Of a DNA stretch of 64,000 nucleotides, positions 1-12,801 are shown one piece after another. Each line of letters opens with the position of its first letter. Positions within the stretch are counted from its first letter, which is position 1. The stretch is from Benincasa hispida (lineage: Eukaryota; Streptophyta; Magnoliopsida; Cucurbitales; Cucurbitaceae), in the NCBI RefSeq assembly GCF_009727055.1, contig NC_052358.1, forward strand, positions 40,401,954-40,465,953, written 5' to 3'. The notes beneath the pieces were generated by a model that was not told the DNA's origin, did not search any database, and saw only the letters and a program-made list of their open reading frames with translations. The position numbers were made by a program, and so were the translations under genes.

Positions 1-480
1 AAACTTCATATTAATATTTTGTTTGTTAATGCTTTGGAACAGATGATGAACTATGTGAAGTTCATGAAGGAAATGTTGTCAAAGAAGAAGAAATTTGAAA
101 AATATGAGATTGTGAGTTTAATTGAAGAGTGCAGTGTCATACTGTAAAAGAAGTTACCCTAGAAATTGAAGGATCTTGAGAGTTTCATGATCCCTTGCAC
201 TATAGGAAATATAACGGTAAGTAAAGCTCTTTGTGATTTAAGAGCATCAATAAATCTAATGTCATTATCTGTGTACAGGAAATTGGATATAGGGGAAGTG
301 CAGTTGACGACTATATCAATTCAAAAGCAGATCCTTCTCTTACTTACCCTCGGGGTATAGTAGAGGATGTGTTAGTTAAAGTTGATAAGTTCATTTTCTC
401 AGCAAACTTTGTTGTGTTGGATATGGAAGAGGACGCAGAGGTTCAATTTATTTTGAAAGGACCATTTGTGGCCGCAGGTA
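1..480 (+). pseudogene. Ty3/gypsy gag-protease fragment (left half of outermost host element)
   Basis: Frame 1 reads as the end of gag (KLHINI, then EECSVI) and runs into a retropepsin domain with IPCTIG, CDLRASINLM and VYRKL. This order is typical of plant Athila/Tat-type gypsy polyproteins. The protease active site, normally D-L-G-A-S, is DLRAS at 235-249, so the glycine is lost. In-frame stops lie at 145-147 and 160-162, and the frame shifts near 345-360, after which VLDMEED and GPFVAAG follow. The domain is cut after base 480. It resumes at 40035 with RALIDV, and joining the two sides restores the protease frame across one copy of AGGTA. This is a dead copy; the start of gag lies outside the window. 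Confidence 0.85.
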
Positions 481-2068
481 TGATGGGATATGCTAACATG
501 CAATAGAAGCAAACTTAATCAATAACCATTCTTATTACATTTAATTTGAGTTCTAAAGGATGCTTTTACAGAAAATTACAATTAGGTTTCAAGTTCAATA
601 TACCTTTGATGAATTCTCCCTAATCCAAGCTGCACTTCACGTTAATTCAGCTCCAAATCGTTAGTGAACTACCAAGAGATCTTCTCTACTATTCTCAGCC
701 TTTAATTTGAGTGGTGGAACTTGAATTGATTGAATTTATGAAGTTATTTTTCTGGGTTTGAGAGGGAGAAAAAGATGAGTGCAGAAACTCATTTCTCAGC
801 TCAAAAAACTCTATTTTCCTCTTCAGTTTTGAGTGTTTTATCACTCTTCACCATGCAGGGCTTCACTAGCAGCAACATTGCTGGTAGATGCTTGAAGATG
901 GAAGTGGAATTGTATGTGATTGCATGAAGAACACTTCATGCTTGGGTGTTTTGTGGGAAAAAACCCACTTAGCCTTTAATTTTCCAATTTCTCAAATTTT
1001 AAATTCAAATTTCAATTAATTCTTTAATTAACTAAAATCTTATTTGATTAATTCATTATTAATTAATTTTGAAAAAACAAAATCCAATTTCTTAAATTGG
1101 ATTAAAATTGAAAATTAATTTGATTTTTAATTAATTAAACATAATTAATTAATTTAATATCAAATATTAAATTGATCACACACCTAATTTTAAACATGAA
1201 TCCTATTCATGTAATTGATATTTAAATCAATATTTAAATATTATAAACTCTCCAATTTCGTTTAATTTCAATAAATTAAACGTTAATTGTATGAAATCTA
1301 TAAATATACAAACCCTAATTCAAATTTGAACTTATTCAAATTCAAACCCTAATTTCAACTTGAACATTTTCAAATTGAAATTCAAATTGATATCATTCCA
1401 AATTCACTCAATTTAATAATTCAAGGTGCTTGTGTTTTACGAGCTAGTAGAGGGACCTTATGGATCTATAGATCATGAGCTCTAACGATATAAGATTAAT
1501 TGGCTAAAACTCTTTAGACCAAATTAATCAGTATTCGTTAACCATCAAGTCATACCACTATAGCTCAATGGTCACACTTTCCTCACTGTAGATGTATTTG
1601 TGTCCACATGATATAACCATAACCAGTAAGTCGACCTTTCACAGGCTGTTCGTAATAACGGTTGGGTCAATAAGTTGTTTTACCCCTGATATTACGTCTT
1701 GTTCCTTAAGTTCCTACTGATTCTCTAATGAACAATTGGTTTGTGATCCAATCACTAAACCAGATCCCCCTCGAGCCAATAAGAGGGTGGGGCTCTTTGT
1801 TCAAGACCTGGATTTATTACTTAAGAGAACCTTTCTCCTATCCCTAAATCAGGTAGGCATGAATTTCTTCTTGCACCTTATGTCCACAGCTATCTACCCG
1901 GTCTTACTCCTGAAATGGGAGGCTTATTGAGTTGGCACTGTTGAGCCAACCCTCACCTATGCAAATCTAAGGATAATCTAGAATAAACAGGAGTTCATAG
2001 TCAAACTCAGGATTAAGATTGAGTTACCTAGGTCATCTAAGCGAAATAGTCAGTCTTAAACAGTAAAC
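481..2068 (-). repeat. Solo copia LTR, first part (3' end of LTR on minus strand)
   Basis: On the minus strand this is the 3' portion of a copia LTR, with terminal CA at 481-482 read in reverse. It matches 3489-5000 in order and orientation (for example the region with TAACATGCA and the ACCTTATGGA/GATCATGAGCTC stretch). AGGTA at 476-480 is repeated at 40030-40034. The LTR is interrupted at 2069 and finishes at 39597-40029, for a combined length of about 2.0 kb. No internal region is present, so this is a solo LTR left by recombination between two LTRs. Confidence 0.85.
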
Positions 2069-3488
2069 TATTGGGGTTGATGCCCTAAACCTCGTAGGGT
2101 CCTGTAGCTTGTAAACACGTGTATGAACAAACATTTGTGATGTAATAATATGAGATATTTTTCTTCCCTATTATCTATAAAATATAAGATATTTTAGTTG
2201 CATTAACCAAACCAATAAACTAAGATCTTTGGTTATCGTTGTAACTTAAGCATGTATGTGGAGATATACAAGTGGATCATGCCTTAAGTGTAACCTAAAT
2301 GGTCTGTAGTATATGAAAAAATGAGGGAAACCTTATCCTGGTGATAGTACGGATACGACCCACTTTGTAGATGTTACAAGTGTTGTAAAGTGCTACAGAT
2401 GGTTTGATCTTGATCATTCATATGGAGACATGCGAGTGACGTGTCCTACACAAAGAACTTTGTATAAGATCAAACCACGAAATGTTTAGTCTCGTTATAT
2501 AACGTCGTTCATGACAGAGCCTTTTATTTTACTAGGATGACATAGGTAACATGACCTTAATCCTGAATGAGTTGGGAACTCTTGTCTATGAGAGAAATCC
2601 TTTAATTTGCATGGGTACGAGTGGCCAGATTGCGGACTCTACTACTTTGGGGATTCGTCTGATTGGGGAGCTGGGAACTCAACTACACAAGGTAAAATTT
2701 ACTCCTTCCCCGAAGCAGAGGTAAGTAGATAGATTGCTTCTTTAAGGGCTGATTCTGGGGCTTGAACATTATAGCACCACATCTTCTCATGGCCTGAGAA
2801 GTGTTCACTCATAATAGGACTATGGTGTATTGTTCATTAGAGGATTCAGTGGTACTTAAGAAGTTAGATGTAACTACAGAGGTAAAACAGTAAATTGGCC
2901 CAGCTGTACTTACGAACGATTTGTGAAGGGTCATTGTACTGTTGATTGGTTATATCCAATGGACACAAATATATCTGTAGTGCAAAGAGTGCAACTATCG
3001 GTCTTTAATGGAGTGCCCGACAGTTAACGGATGGTCGATATCGTGATTAAATAGTTTAATCAGTTATTCACATACAATTGGAGTTTCAAGCTACAGGTCT
3101 ATAAAGTCCCCTTGGTAGCTCAATGGATTCAAGTTGAGAATCAGTTTTTAGGTTAATTTGAAGTGTTCAAATTAACAGGGGGGAATTTGGTTATATATGA
3201 TATAATTAAATTTATTCAATTATATGTGATATAATTTATTTGATGTATTAGATACATTAATTGGAGGAACTAATATAAATATAATTTATATTAAATAAAG
3301 GAGAAAAGAGAAATGGTTTAAATATTACATATGATGTGTTACTAAAACTATAGGTTATAAATATAATATGATAAATTAGTTATTTTATTTATTTATAATA
3401 AAACAATTATATGATCATTGTTGTTGGTTATTTATTTTCTCCTTTAACCGTATTAGTGGGAAGTTTGTTTCAGTTTTAATAACTGAAG
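2069..3488 (+). repeat. Solo copia LTR, first part, plus strand
   Basis: Begins TATTGGGGTTGATGCCC; the usual TG start has become TA. It is closely similar to 8521-15618 with the inserts removed. TAAAC at 2064-2068 recurs at 39592-39596. The LTR is split after TGAAG at 3484-3488 by a minus-strand copia element and resumes at 38975, ending TTCCTTCA at 39591. Total about 2.04 kb. No internal sequence belongs to it, so it is a solo LTR. Confidence 0.85.
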
Positions 3489-5398
3489 TGAAGGACTAAT
3501 CTAACATGCAGTGAAATAAATCAAAATCAATAAGCACTCTAACTACTCTTAATTTGAGTTTTAAACATGTTATTCAAAAGAAGTTCAAAGAGGGTTTGAA
3601 GCAAAACTTACCTACTTAATCCACGAATTCCATAGATTCACTTCAAGATTGAGCTTGAAACTTCAATAAGACCACCACTAAGATCTTCTCTACAAAGCTC
3701 AAGAAGGAATGTGTGGTAGAAACACTCAAATCAAGCTGAATTTTGGATGATTTTTTATGGTTAGAAAGGGTTTTCAACCTTGCATCAATTCAATATCAAA
3801 AGCTCAGAATTCCACCCAAACTCTCTGCATGGAGGTTCAATTTATACTCTGAAATCATGCAGCAAAGCTAGGTTGCATGGAGGACAACTCCTACTTGGAG
3901 AATTGATGAAGAAGATGGTGGAATTGGGTGATAAACCACCATAGGTTTGGTTAGTGGATTTTCCTAAATTGGAAAAATCCACTAACTTGAAAAAACAATT
4001 TTAAAATAAATTTGTTTTTAAATAAAACCATTTTATTTAAAAGTTAGTTTTTATAAATTTAATTCAAAACAATTAATTTAATTAAAACTAATTTTGTTTT
4101 TAATTAAACCTTTTAATTAAAAGAAAATTTAATTTAATATCTTAATATTAAATTAATAAAACATCAATTCCACCAATATGATTCAATTTCATATTTAAAT
4201 AATTATTTAAATATTAATTGATTCTCCTGTTTCGTTTAATTTCAACTAAATTAAACGGTTTTATTTGTATCAAATACAACCAATCGAAAACCCTAATAAT
4301 TGAATTTGAACATTTCAAATTCATAACCCTAATTAAAAAATTCATCCTATCCAATACTCAATTTGCTATTCCAATTTATGAGCCAGTAGAGAGACCTAAT
4401 GGACCTAAAGATCATGAGTTCCAACGATCTGTTATTAATTTGTTAAACTCTTTAATCGAATTAATTACTATTCGTTAACTATCAAGACACACCACTATAG
4501 CTCGATAGTTGCACTCTCCTCATTTTAGATATATTCCTGTCCATGTAAACCATAATAAGTAAGTCGATTCTTCACAGATCATTCATAATTACAGCTGGGT
4601 CAAAATTACCGTTGTACCCCTGTAAATACATCTTGTTCCTTAAGTTCCCATTGACCCTCTAATGAACAATTTGATTTATAATACCAATTATCCCTCTCTA
4701 TCATGAGAAGGCGGGGCCCCGATTGTTCAAGACTTGGAATCAGCACTTAAAAGAACAGTCCATCTGCTAACCCTAAAATGGGTAGGAGTGAATTCCATCT
4801 TGCAGGGCTATGTCCCCAGCTATCTATCCAGTCTTATCCCCGAAATGGAAGGCTTATTGAGCAGTGCTGTTGGACTACCCTCACCCATGCAAATCAAAGG
4901 ATAATCCCGAATAAATAAGAGTTCATAACTAGCTTAGGATTAAGATCGAGTTATCATAGGTTACTTTAATATAAAATAGTCAGTTTTCACAGTAAACAGT
5001 TGTTATAAAGAAAAATGACTATTTCGTAGTCCAGTCTATATGCAAACTCATTGCATAGGATGCCCCCACTCACATGTCTCTACATGAATGATCTGTGGAT
5101 CACATCATTTGTATTATCTATACAAAATAGACCGCATCCAATAGTGATACCAAGATGAGATACCCAATTTCATCCATATACTTATAGACCATTTAGGCTA
5201 TATACTATTAACTTGATCCTGTTTATGTCACCACATAACATTAAAGTATTCATACTATAGCCATGGATATGTTTACTGGATTTTCATAATAGAATGCAAA
5301 AACAACTTTATTGAAATAAGATACTCAATAATATTTTATTGATAAATAGAATGTTTAACACAAATTTACGAACTGCGAGTTCTAGGACATTCCCAACA
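3489..5398 (-). repeat. 3' LTR of minus-strand copia element (3489-38969)
   Basis: Complete LTR of about 1.9 kb. On the minus strand it begins TGTTGGGAATGTCC at 5398 and ends with TCCTTCA at 3489. The polypurine tract AAGTGGGAGAT lies directly upstream at about 5399-5410. TGAAG at 3484-3488 is duplicated at 38970-38974, next to the start of the partner 5' LTR (TGTTAGGAATGTCC at 38969). These two LTR ends therefore bracket a single element, now about 35 kb long because of later inserts. Confidence 0.85.
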
Positions 5399-5702
5399 AT
5401 CTCCCACTTGGACTAAAACTCCAGTGAGAATAAATATATACAATACAATGTTGAGAAACATAGAGGAAAATACAATAAACTAGGGCATCACTAATACCAT
5501 AAAAATTCTCCCACTTGCCTTAGATTACGTTGCCCGGAGTCTTAGTCCAACCAGGTGGCCCTTGAACACTTTAACCGAGAGGGCCTTCGTAAATGGATCA
5601 ACAAGATTGTCTTCTAAGTCAGTTAGAAGATAATTCTTTACCTCCATGTGAATTATGTCTTGGGGGAAAATGACAAAAATATCTTTTCTGGAAAAGGTCT
5701 TC
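5399..5702 (-). pseudogene. Copia polyprotein C-terminus (RNase H end) and polypurine tract
   Basis: Minus-strand translation gives NLVDPFTKALSVKVFKGHL, the conserved extreme C-terminus of plant Ty1/copia RNase H. A non-coding tail of about 120 bp and the polypurine tract AAGTGGGAGAT against the LTR follow. Only this tail of the polyprotein survives here. Around 5703 it is fused head to head with a plus-strand copia integrase fragment, so the rest of pol was lost or displaced by rearrangement. It belongs to the element whose LTRs are at 3489-5398 and 38591-38969. Confidence 0.75.
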
Positions 5703-6190
5703 GTGTCAAAGAGCCTCTCAAACTTATACATTTAGACCTACGTGGTCCGATGAATGTAAAAGCACAGGAGGCTATTAGTATTTTGTCAATTTTATTGATG
5801 ATTACTTGAGATATGGCTACATTTACTTAATTAGTCACAAGTCTGAAACTCTTGAAAAGTTCAAAAAATTTAAGACCGAGGTGGTGAGTATATGGATTTA
5901 CAATTCCAAAACTATCAGTAGAACATGGAATTCAATCCCAACTCACAGCACCTAGAACACCACAACAAAATGGTGTTGAAGAAAGAAGAAACCGAACCTT
6001 GTTAGACATGGTGCGATCAATGATGGGTTATGCTCAGTTAACTCAATCATTTTGGTGGTATGCAGTACAGACTGCAGTATATATTCTAAACATTGTTCCT
6101 TCAACAAGTGTTTCAGAAACACTATATGAATTATGGAAAGGACGCAAAACTAGTTTACATCATTTCCATATATGGTGTTGTCCAGCACAC
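5703..6190 (+). pseudogene. Copia A integrase fragment
   Basis: Plus-strand reading gives KEPLKLIHLDLRGPMN, FVNFIDDY (a catalytic aspartate region), DRGGEYMDL, PQQNGVEERRNRTLLDMV and ELWKGRK. This is the central domain of a Ty1/copia integrase, the enzyme that joins element cDNA to the genome. About 20 codons are missing between KFKKFK and DRGGEYM, and there are stops and frameshifts. The domain breaks off in CCPAH, where a solo LTR is inserted, and continues at 8253 with VLV. This fragment, 8253-8515 and 15624-16998 are collinear parts of one element. The left end, at the junction with the minus-strand fragment, is approximate. Confidence 0.85.
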
Positions 6191-8247
6191 TGTTGGAATT
6201 GGTGTCCTAATTCTCCTGGAGTCTCATTATTTGTAATGATACACATTGTTTTATAAATAAAATAGTTGTTATTTCATTCTGGCATTTACTCATATCCAAT
6301 AAACAAAGCTTCATGGTTATCTTATGTAAACTTAAGGATGTATATGTGATATACAAGTGGATCATGCCTTGAGTGATAACCTGAATAGGTTTGTAGTATA
6401 AGGATTAAGGTGGGATACCTGATCCTTATGACACTATGGATACTGCCCACTTTGTAGAGGTTTGCAAGTGTTGTAAACTACTACAGATGGTAGATCCTGA
6501 CCATTCATGTGGAGACATGCGAGCGAGGGTGTTCTATACAAAAATTTTGTATAAGACTGGACCACGAGATGATTAGACTCTATATATAACGCTGTTGATA
6601 CTAGAGACTTACATCTCACCTAAACGACCATAGGTGACATGACCTCAATCCTGAGTGTTTTTGGAACTCCTGCCTTTGAGGGCGGTCCTTTGATTAATAT
6701 GGGTGAGAGTGGCCAGATTGCCAACTCAACATGCCTACCTTTTTGGGGACTTGTTTGATATGGGAGCTGGGAACTCACTTACACAAGATGGAATTCACTT
6801 CTTTCTTGAAGAAGGGACAAGTAGAGAGATTGCTCCCTTAAGGGTTGATTCCGGGGCTTGAATAGTGGCTACAGCTTCTCTTTGGAAGAGAGGATTCAGT
6901 CGTAGTAAGACTATGACTTATGTTCATTAGAGGATTCAATGGTACTTAAAGAGTTAGATGTAACTACAGGGGCATAACTGTTGATTGGTTAAGATGGACA
7001 CATAATATATCTGTGGTAAGGAGAGTTCAGCTGTTGGTCTTTAGTGGAGTGTCTGACGGTTAACGGATGGTGGACCATGTGATTAAAGAGTTTAGTCAGT
7101 TATCCACGTACCATTGGAGCTTGGAGCTATAGGTCCATAAGGTCTTCTTGGTAGCTCAATGGATTCAAGTTGAGGATCCTTTCTTGGTGTTGATTTGAAA
7201 TGTTCAAATTGACAAGTGGTAATTCGATTATATATGATATGATCGATATGGTGTATGGGATACATCAAGTGGAGGATTAATGTAAATGAGATTTACATTA
7301 AGTGCCATGGAATAGAAAAAGAGTTATAGTTTGTACGTTTCATGAGATGAAATATTAAAACTATAGGTTATAAATATATTATGGCAAGTTAGTTATCATT
7401 TATATTTATAATAATATTAATTATTGGATAATTATCTCTTTTTCTCTAATAACCAATTGAGTAGGAGGTTATTAGTGGTTTCATGGTAACCGGGAGTTAA
7501 AAGGAAAAATATTTTCCTAATTTTAGTAAGGTTAAGAAAAGTAAGCAAAGATGTGAGATTTTCAATCTCGAAAAATACTCATGGAGAGTTGTCAAGTAAA
7601 TTAGATTTACTAAGCGATAGCTTGGATGAGCTAAACGATCGTGGAGTGTTAGTAGGCTATAGACACTCAGCTAAGCGATGAGCTAAGCGATCGCATAGCT
7701 TTTGCTAGACGATCACTTAGCTTTTCCTAAATGATTGGACATCGACCTATGCGATAGGTTCTTCCATCTCCCACTTGTTCAATCATTTACACGATTGTGG
7801 TTTCCTCCATTTTCTGCCTCAAACCAAGTTTACACAGAGCCTACCCTTTAGATATAATACCAAGGTAGCCTTCTTAGTGGTGTCATACTCAACTCGACAT
7901 TGTCGAGGTTCAGTGGAGGCCGTTCATGGTGTTCGGGGTGTTCATGACCTTGGCGATCGCTGAGTTCGAGTGCGCGATGATCATGTAGTGTAGTAGTCAT
8001 ATTGGACAAGCATTCGTGTGTTGCTGTGTTGTAGTGATCGAGTGTTCGTGATCAAGGAGCTTGAAGGCAAGTCTACAAAACTGTGTTGCTCTTGTCCTTG
8101 ATCTATTGTATAACATGTTGTAATTTTTGTATTTTATGTATAACCATATGTTTCCGTTTTTTATTGTAATTGTAAAGTTCATATACGATTGTAATTTAAA
8201 ATAATCCTTTTGCTTCTCATGAAAATCCTCGTGTTCGATTTCCTTCA
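6191..8247 (+). repeat. Solo copia LTR, 2.06 kb, TSD CACAC
   Basis: Starts TGTTGGAATTGGTGTCC and ends TTCCTTCA. It is flanked by a perfect 5-bp duplication CACAC (6186-6190 and 8248-8252). Removing it rejoins the integrase reading CPAH-VLV. The 3' third (about 7590-7770) carries repeated CGATCG-type motifs. A diverged copy of the first half lies on the minus strand at 37084-38236. Small ORFs here are not genes. Confidence 0.9.
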
Positions 8248-8252
8248 CACAC

Positions 8253-8515
8253 GTGTTGGTATAAAATCCTAAGAAATTGAAAACACGTTCAAAATTATGC
8301 CTCTTTGTAGGATACCCTAAAGAAACAAAACGAGGACTGTTCTATGATCCCTAAGAAGACAAACTATTTATATCGACAAAGGCTACATTCTTGGAAGAAG
8401 ATCATATTAAGAATCATCTACCTCTCAGTAAACTAATATTACAAGAAATGACCAAGATGCTACAGAAAAATGAACAAGAGTTGTTGAACAAGTTGGTCCA
8501 TCAATAACTGTTGTT
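8253..8515 (+). pseudogene. Copia A integrase-RT linker
   Basis: Reads LKTRSKLCLFVGYPKETKRG, LFYDP, and then STKATFLEEDHIKNHLP. This is the conserved stretch between integrase and reverse transcriptase of plant copia elements. There are stops after LV (TAA), after FYDP (TAA) and near the end. It continues the reading from 6190 and leads, after removal of the LTR at 8521-15618, into 15624-16998. It is non-functional. Confidence 0.8.
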
Positions 8516-8520
8516 GTCCC

Positions 8521-8746
8521 TGTTGGGGTTGATGCCCTAAACTTTCATTAGGTCCTGTAGTTTGTAAACATTATATTGAACAAACGTTTATGATGTAATA
8601 ATATATAATATTTTCTTCACTATTGTCTATGAAACATGGGATGTTTTATTTTCTTTACCACAAACCAATAAACTAAGATCCCTAGTTTCGTTGTAACTTA
8701 AGCATGTATGTGGAGACATACAGGTGGATCATGCCTTAAGTGATAA
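8521..8746 (+). repeat. Solo copia LTR, part 1 of 3 (8521-15618)
   Basis: Begins TGTTGGGGTTGATGCCC. GTCCC at 8516-8520 is repeated at 15619-15623, after TTCCTTCA. The LTR is interrupted at 8747 and 12802 by minus-strand gypsy-type solo LTRs. The three parts (8521-8746, 12134-12801, 14391-15618) sum to about 2.12 kb and are collinear with the LTR at 2069-3488 plus 38975-39591. Confidence 0.88.
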
Positions 8747-9940
8747 TGATGCGTTGAATTATGATGTGATGGTGTGAGAATGCGGTGATGTGTGTTATGC
8801 GATGGTCATACAAGTTTTCCTAACAAAGCCTAGGTATAAGCCTTCTTAGGTTCCTGGTAAGTCCAAGGTTGAACATAGGGACTATTAAATAAATATGCGA
8901 TAGACACTTTGATTCTATTGCGGTGGTGAAAAAGAAGTGGATGGTGTTTTGATTTAGATTTTCCTATGCGACAGAGTTGAATGCGGAGCAATGAAACCGT
9001 AGAGTTACAATAAGTATGCAATGAAGGGGTTGAGAAGAGGTTTAGCTAACATTTCCCAAGATTGTGCACAAGTTATGCGATCATGCTATACACAAATATC
9101 AGTACTACATTTCTCAATGTAGAATGCCATAATTCCTATTTCTAGGATGCATGCGATTTATATACGAAACAGTCAATAGAACTTATTTCTAAGTTTCTAC
9201 TCTTGCTTATGCGATCTAATCCGACTCTCTCAAGCCTAGATTCTATCTTTAGACTACTCTCTCAAGTATGTCCAAATGATGAATGACGCATACATAAGAC
9301 AAGATGATTGCATACCATAATTCCTATTTCTAGGACGCATGCGATGTGTATGAGAAATAGCAGATAAAACTTATTTCTAAGTTTCTACTCTTGCTTATGT
9401 GATCTAATTTGACTCTCTCAAGCCTAGAATCTAATTCGACTCTCTGAAGCCTAGATTCTATCTTTAGACTACCCTCTCAAGTACGTCCAAATGGTGAATG
9501 ATGCATACAAAAGACAAGATGATCGCATAAATTGCATATCTTAGGTCATGCTAGCTAAGTACTTCTCAACCCATTCATAAATTTAGATACTTATGTATGG
9601 TGTGGAGAGATTGAACATAAATCGAAATGAAGTTTCCATTTTCTGCAAATAAAATGCTAAATACAAAATAATAAATGGATTTGAGAGATAACAAGCCCGG
9701 TAAGCAATGTCTTGCTTCCCGTGGCCTTTTACACTATTCTTTATCACTTCAACTCTATTCTAGTTATGGATTCTTGCTCTCGCAAGGGTTGGCCTTCTCT
9801 CCTTTGTATTTCTTTTCGGTAGTCTCTCGATCTGTCCGGGAGTGATTTCTCTCGGCTTCGCCTCGTCTCCTTGCTCTCTCTGTCCTCTATGTATATGCAT
9901 ATGTATGTGCGTGTATATGTCTCTCTCTAGTGGCATTCGG

Positions 9941-9948
9941 TATTTATA
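9941..9948 (-). promoter_or_regulatory. LTR TATA box
   Basis: TATAAATA on the minus strand, in the expected direction of this LTR. The same box is found in the sister LTRs at 11341-11348, 32428-32435, 33277-33284 and 41571-41578. It is probably the core of the U3 promoter; activity is not shown. Confidence 0.55.
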
Positions 9949-10158
9949 GATTTCAAGGTGAAGTAGCTTTTCTTACTAATGATTGCAATGATGGGTGGCA
10001 TTAATTTCCCTACTCTGTTGTGCCATTTAAAAGTCATCAAAAGTTAAATGTACTTTCTACAGTATGGCTTTTAACGACTTGTCAACTAAATTCGGAATCG
10101 ACCGTTATCAATTTTACGTCCCAACATGATTTATTTTGCTGTCACCTTAATGCAAGGT

Positions 10159-11855
10159 TGGTGGTTGTGAATAAGACGAAATAATGGTGTATATTGCGAT
10201 GATGGTGTGTGTGTTATGCATGCAAGTTTTCCTAGCAAAATCCAAGTATAAATTCTACTAGGTTGCCTGATAAGCCCAGGGTCGAACACAGGGACTATGG
10301 ACACAATATGCGACGGTGATTTCAAATTTTCTTGCGGTGACAAATAAAACAATGAGTTGGTTGATATGTTTGTTTAAGGTATAGATTCTATGCGGCAGAA
10401 TTGAGAAAAGAGTTAATAAAAACGAAAGTACAATGAGTATGCGAGGGAACGAGTTGAGAAGGGATTTAGCTAACACTTCCTAAGATTGCATTCACGTTAT
10501 GCGATCATGCTACATACATACAACAACAAGTCATCACTCAATGCAAATGTTACAGCTCCTAGTTTTAGGACGCATGCGATGTATACGATGATGTCTATAG
10601 GACTTATGTCTAAGCCTCTACTCTTGTTTATGCGATGATGAGTGACGCACACATACACAAGGCAACCACATACTACCATAACCTATTTCTAGGGTGCATA
10701 CGATGCATGTTAGCAAACAGAACTCATCTCTAAGTCTCTATCTCTTGCTTATGCGAATCTAATCTTGCTTTTTCAAGTCTAGATTCTATCCTAGCTCTCT
10801 CAGGTCTAGGTTCTTTCTTTAGACTCTCTCTCGAGTAGCTCTAAAAGGGTGATGGACGCGTACATAAGACAAGATGATCACAAAAAATGAAGATCTTAGG
10901 TCATGCTAGCTAAGTGCTTCTCAACCCATTCGGACGTTTAGTTACTCATGTGTAATGTAAAGAGAGTGAACAGATGTAGAGATGCAAGTTCCATTCTATA
11001 AATGAAATCAAAATACAGAATGACAATGGGAAATAAAAATAGGGAGCTTGGTAGTAATTTCTTGCTTCCCAAGGCTTTTAAACTGTTTTTCTCTACTCTG
11101 CCCAAAGAATATTCTTGCTTTCTCAAGAGTCGGCCTTCTCTCCATTCTCAACGCTTCCCGACACTCTCTCGAGCTGACCAGGAATGATCCTCTGGCGTCT
11201 TCTCTCTTCGCTCGCCTCTGCCTTCTAAGTATAAGAAAACTATGAACAACGGCTAACTATCTTATGTATGGTGAATTCTCTATATGGCTCAGCTAGAAGA
11301 TGGAACCGAACTGAACTTCTTTAACGAAGGTGGCCTTCGGTATTTATAAAGCTTCAGGGTGAAGAGCTTTTTCTCTCAAATGATTACACTGATGGGATGT
11401 CATTAATTCTCTGTCTAATGCGCTGATTAATTTTCACCGAAAAGTTGAGTGTACTTGCTACACTGTGTCGTTAACATCTTGTCAACTAAATTCGAATTTG
11501 ACTGTCAACAGCTTTCTGTCCCATCGTGATTTATTAAGCTTTCACCTTGATGCGTTGTCTCTATGGGGGCACCTTATTGAGCAGATTTTCGCAAACCCAA
11601 ACAATCGTATAGCCGTGCGGTCGCAATCTCTTAATGCGCTCGGACGTTGAATTCCTTTGATCGTAATTTTACCTTGTGCCAACGCATTTTTCTGCACAAA
11701 ATACGTAAATTAGATGCGTTAATGCGATGGACGTATGTGATTGCAATGTTCTCAACTTATTGCTTTTGAACATGATTTTATATATTTTTACCGTCACAAT
11801 CCTACATTGTTTTATATCTTTACGTTGTAATAACGTGCATTTCTGCCTGTTATCA
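10159..11855 (-). repeat. Nested Athila/Tat-type solo LTR
   Basis: Sits inside the LTR 8747-12128. Its flanks are AAGGT (10154-10158) and GAGGT (11856-11860), a 5-bp duplication with one mismatch. On the minus strand the start is TGATAACAGGCAGAAATGC (the hairpin at 11828-11855). It matches its host segment by segment (for example the stretch ending AACACAGGGACTATGG), so the same family inserted into itself. A minus-strand TATA box is at 11341-11348. No genes. Confidence 0.82.
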
Positions 11856-12133
11856 GAGGTCTTTATGTGATCACTTTTTTAGAAACTTCTCACAATCACA
11901 ACTTTACGCGTGCTGTCACAATGTGCCCTTGGATCGTAATTTCATATGCGCCATCGCATTATACCTGCACAAAATAGGTAAATTAACTACTTTTATGCGA
12001 TGAGCATTAACGATCACAATTTCTTTCAGTTTAGTGCTTTCAGACATGATATTGCCTATTTTACCATCACTTTCTCTCATTATTTTACTAATTTGAGTTG
12101 TAATAACTTGTATTTCTACCAGTTATTAGATAA

Positions 12134-12801
12134 CCAAAATGGTTTGTAGTATATGGATATAGAAGAAAACCTTATCCTGGTGATACTATGGATGCAGCCC
12201 ACTTTGTAGAAAAGTTACCAGTGTTTTGACTTGCTACAGATGATCTGATCCTGATCATTCATGTGGAGACATGCAAGCGGGGGCGTCCTATACAAAGGAG
12301 TTTGTATAAGACCGAACCACGAAGTGTTTTAGTCTCATTACACAACGCCATTCATGACAGAAACTTCATTTCACTAAGATGACCATAGGTAACATGACCT
12401 CAATCCTTAGTGAGTTGGGAACTCCTACCTTTGAGGGCGGTTCTTTTATTTGCATGGGTGTGAGTGGCCAGATTGCCGACTCAAACCTACCACTTTGGGG
12501 ATTCGTCTTATTGGGGAGCTGAGAACTCAGCTATACAAGATGGAATTCACTCCTTCCCCGAAGTAGGGGTAAGTAGATAGATTGCTCCCTTAAGGGTTGA
12601 TTCTAGGGCTTAAACAATGTGGCACCACACACCTTCTCATGGCCTGAAAGGTGTCTACACATAGTAGGACTATGTGTCTTGTTCATTAGAGGGATCAATG
12701 GTACTTAAAGAGTTAGATATAACTACGAGGACAAAACAGTAAATTAACTTAGTTGTACTTACGAGCATCTGTGAAGGGTTATTGTACTATTGATTGGTCA
12801 T
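12134..12801 (+). repeat. Solo copia LTR, part 2 of 3
   Basis: Continues the LTR begun at 8521 directly after the second GATAA copy. It is collinear with 2290-2950 (for example the stretches around CCTTATCCTGGTGATAC and TGACATGACCTCAATCC). It ends in GTCAT, the left target duplication of the next insert. No gene is seen. Confidence 0.85.

Larger units (their letters stand above)
8747..12128 (-). mobile_element. Athila/Tat-type gypsy solo LTR (outer), TSD GATAA
   Basis: Flanked by perfect GATAA (8742-8746 and 12129-12133). On the minus strand it starts at 12128 with a hairpin whose TAATAACT and AGTTATTA arms enclose GAAA. The plus-strand left end is TGATGCG. A second LTR of the same family sits inside it (10159-11855). 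Without that, the outer LTR is about 1.68 kb, close to the 1.70 kb of its guest. It has many GCGAT/ATGCG motifs and a minus-strand TATAAATA (9941-9948). No coding region is present. Confidence 0.85.

Noticed and set aside
7775..7963. 62-codon ORF next to CGATCG motifs
   Set aside because: It lies within a solo LTR with clear TSDs, and the sister LTRs do not keep the frame.
8257..8268. TGGTATAAAATC after the LTR at 6191-8247, similar to a copia primer-binding site
   Set aside because: A CACAC duplication separates it from the LTR. The sequence continues the integrase reading (VLV, stop, NPKK), so it is coding sequence of copia A and not a primer site.
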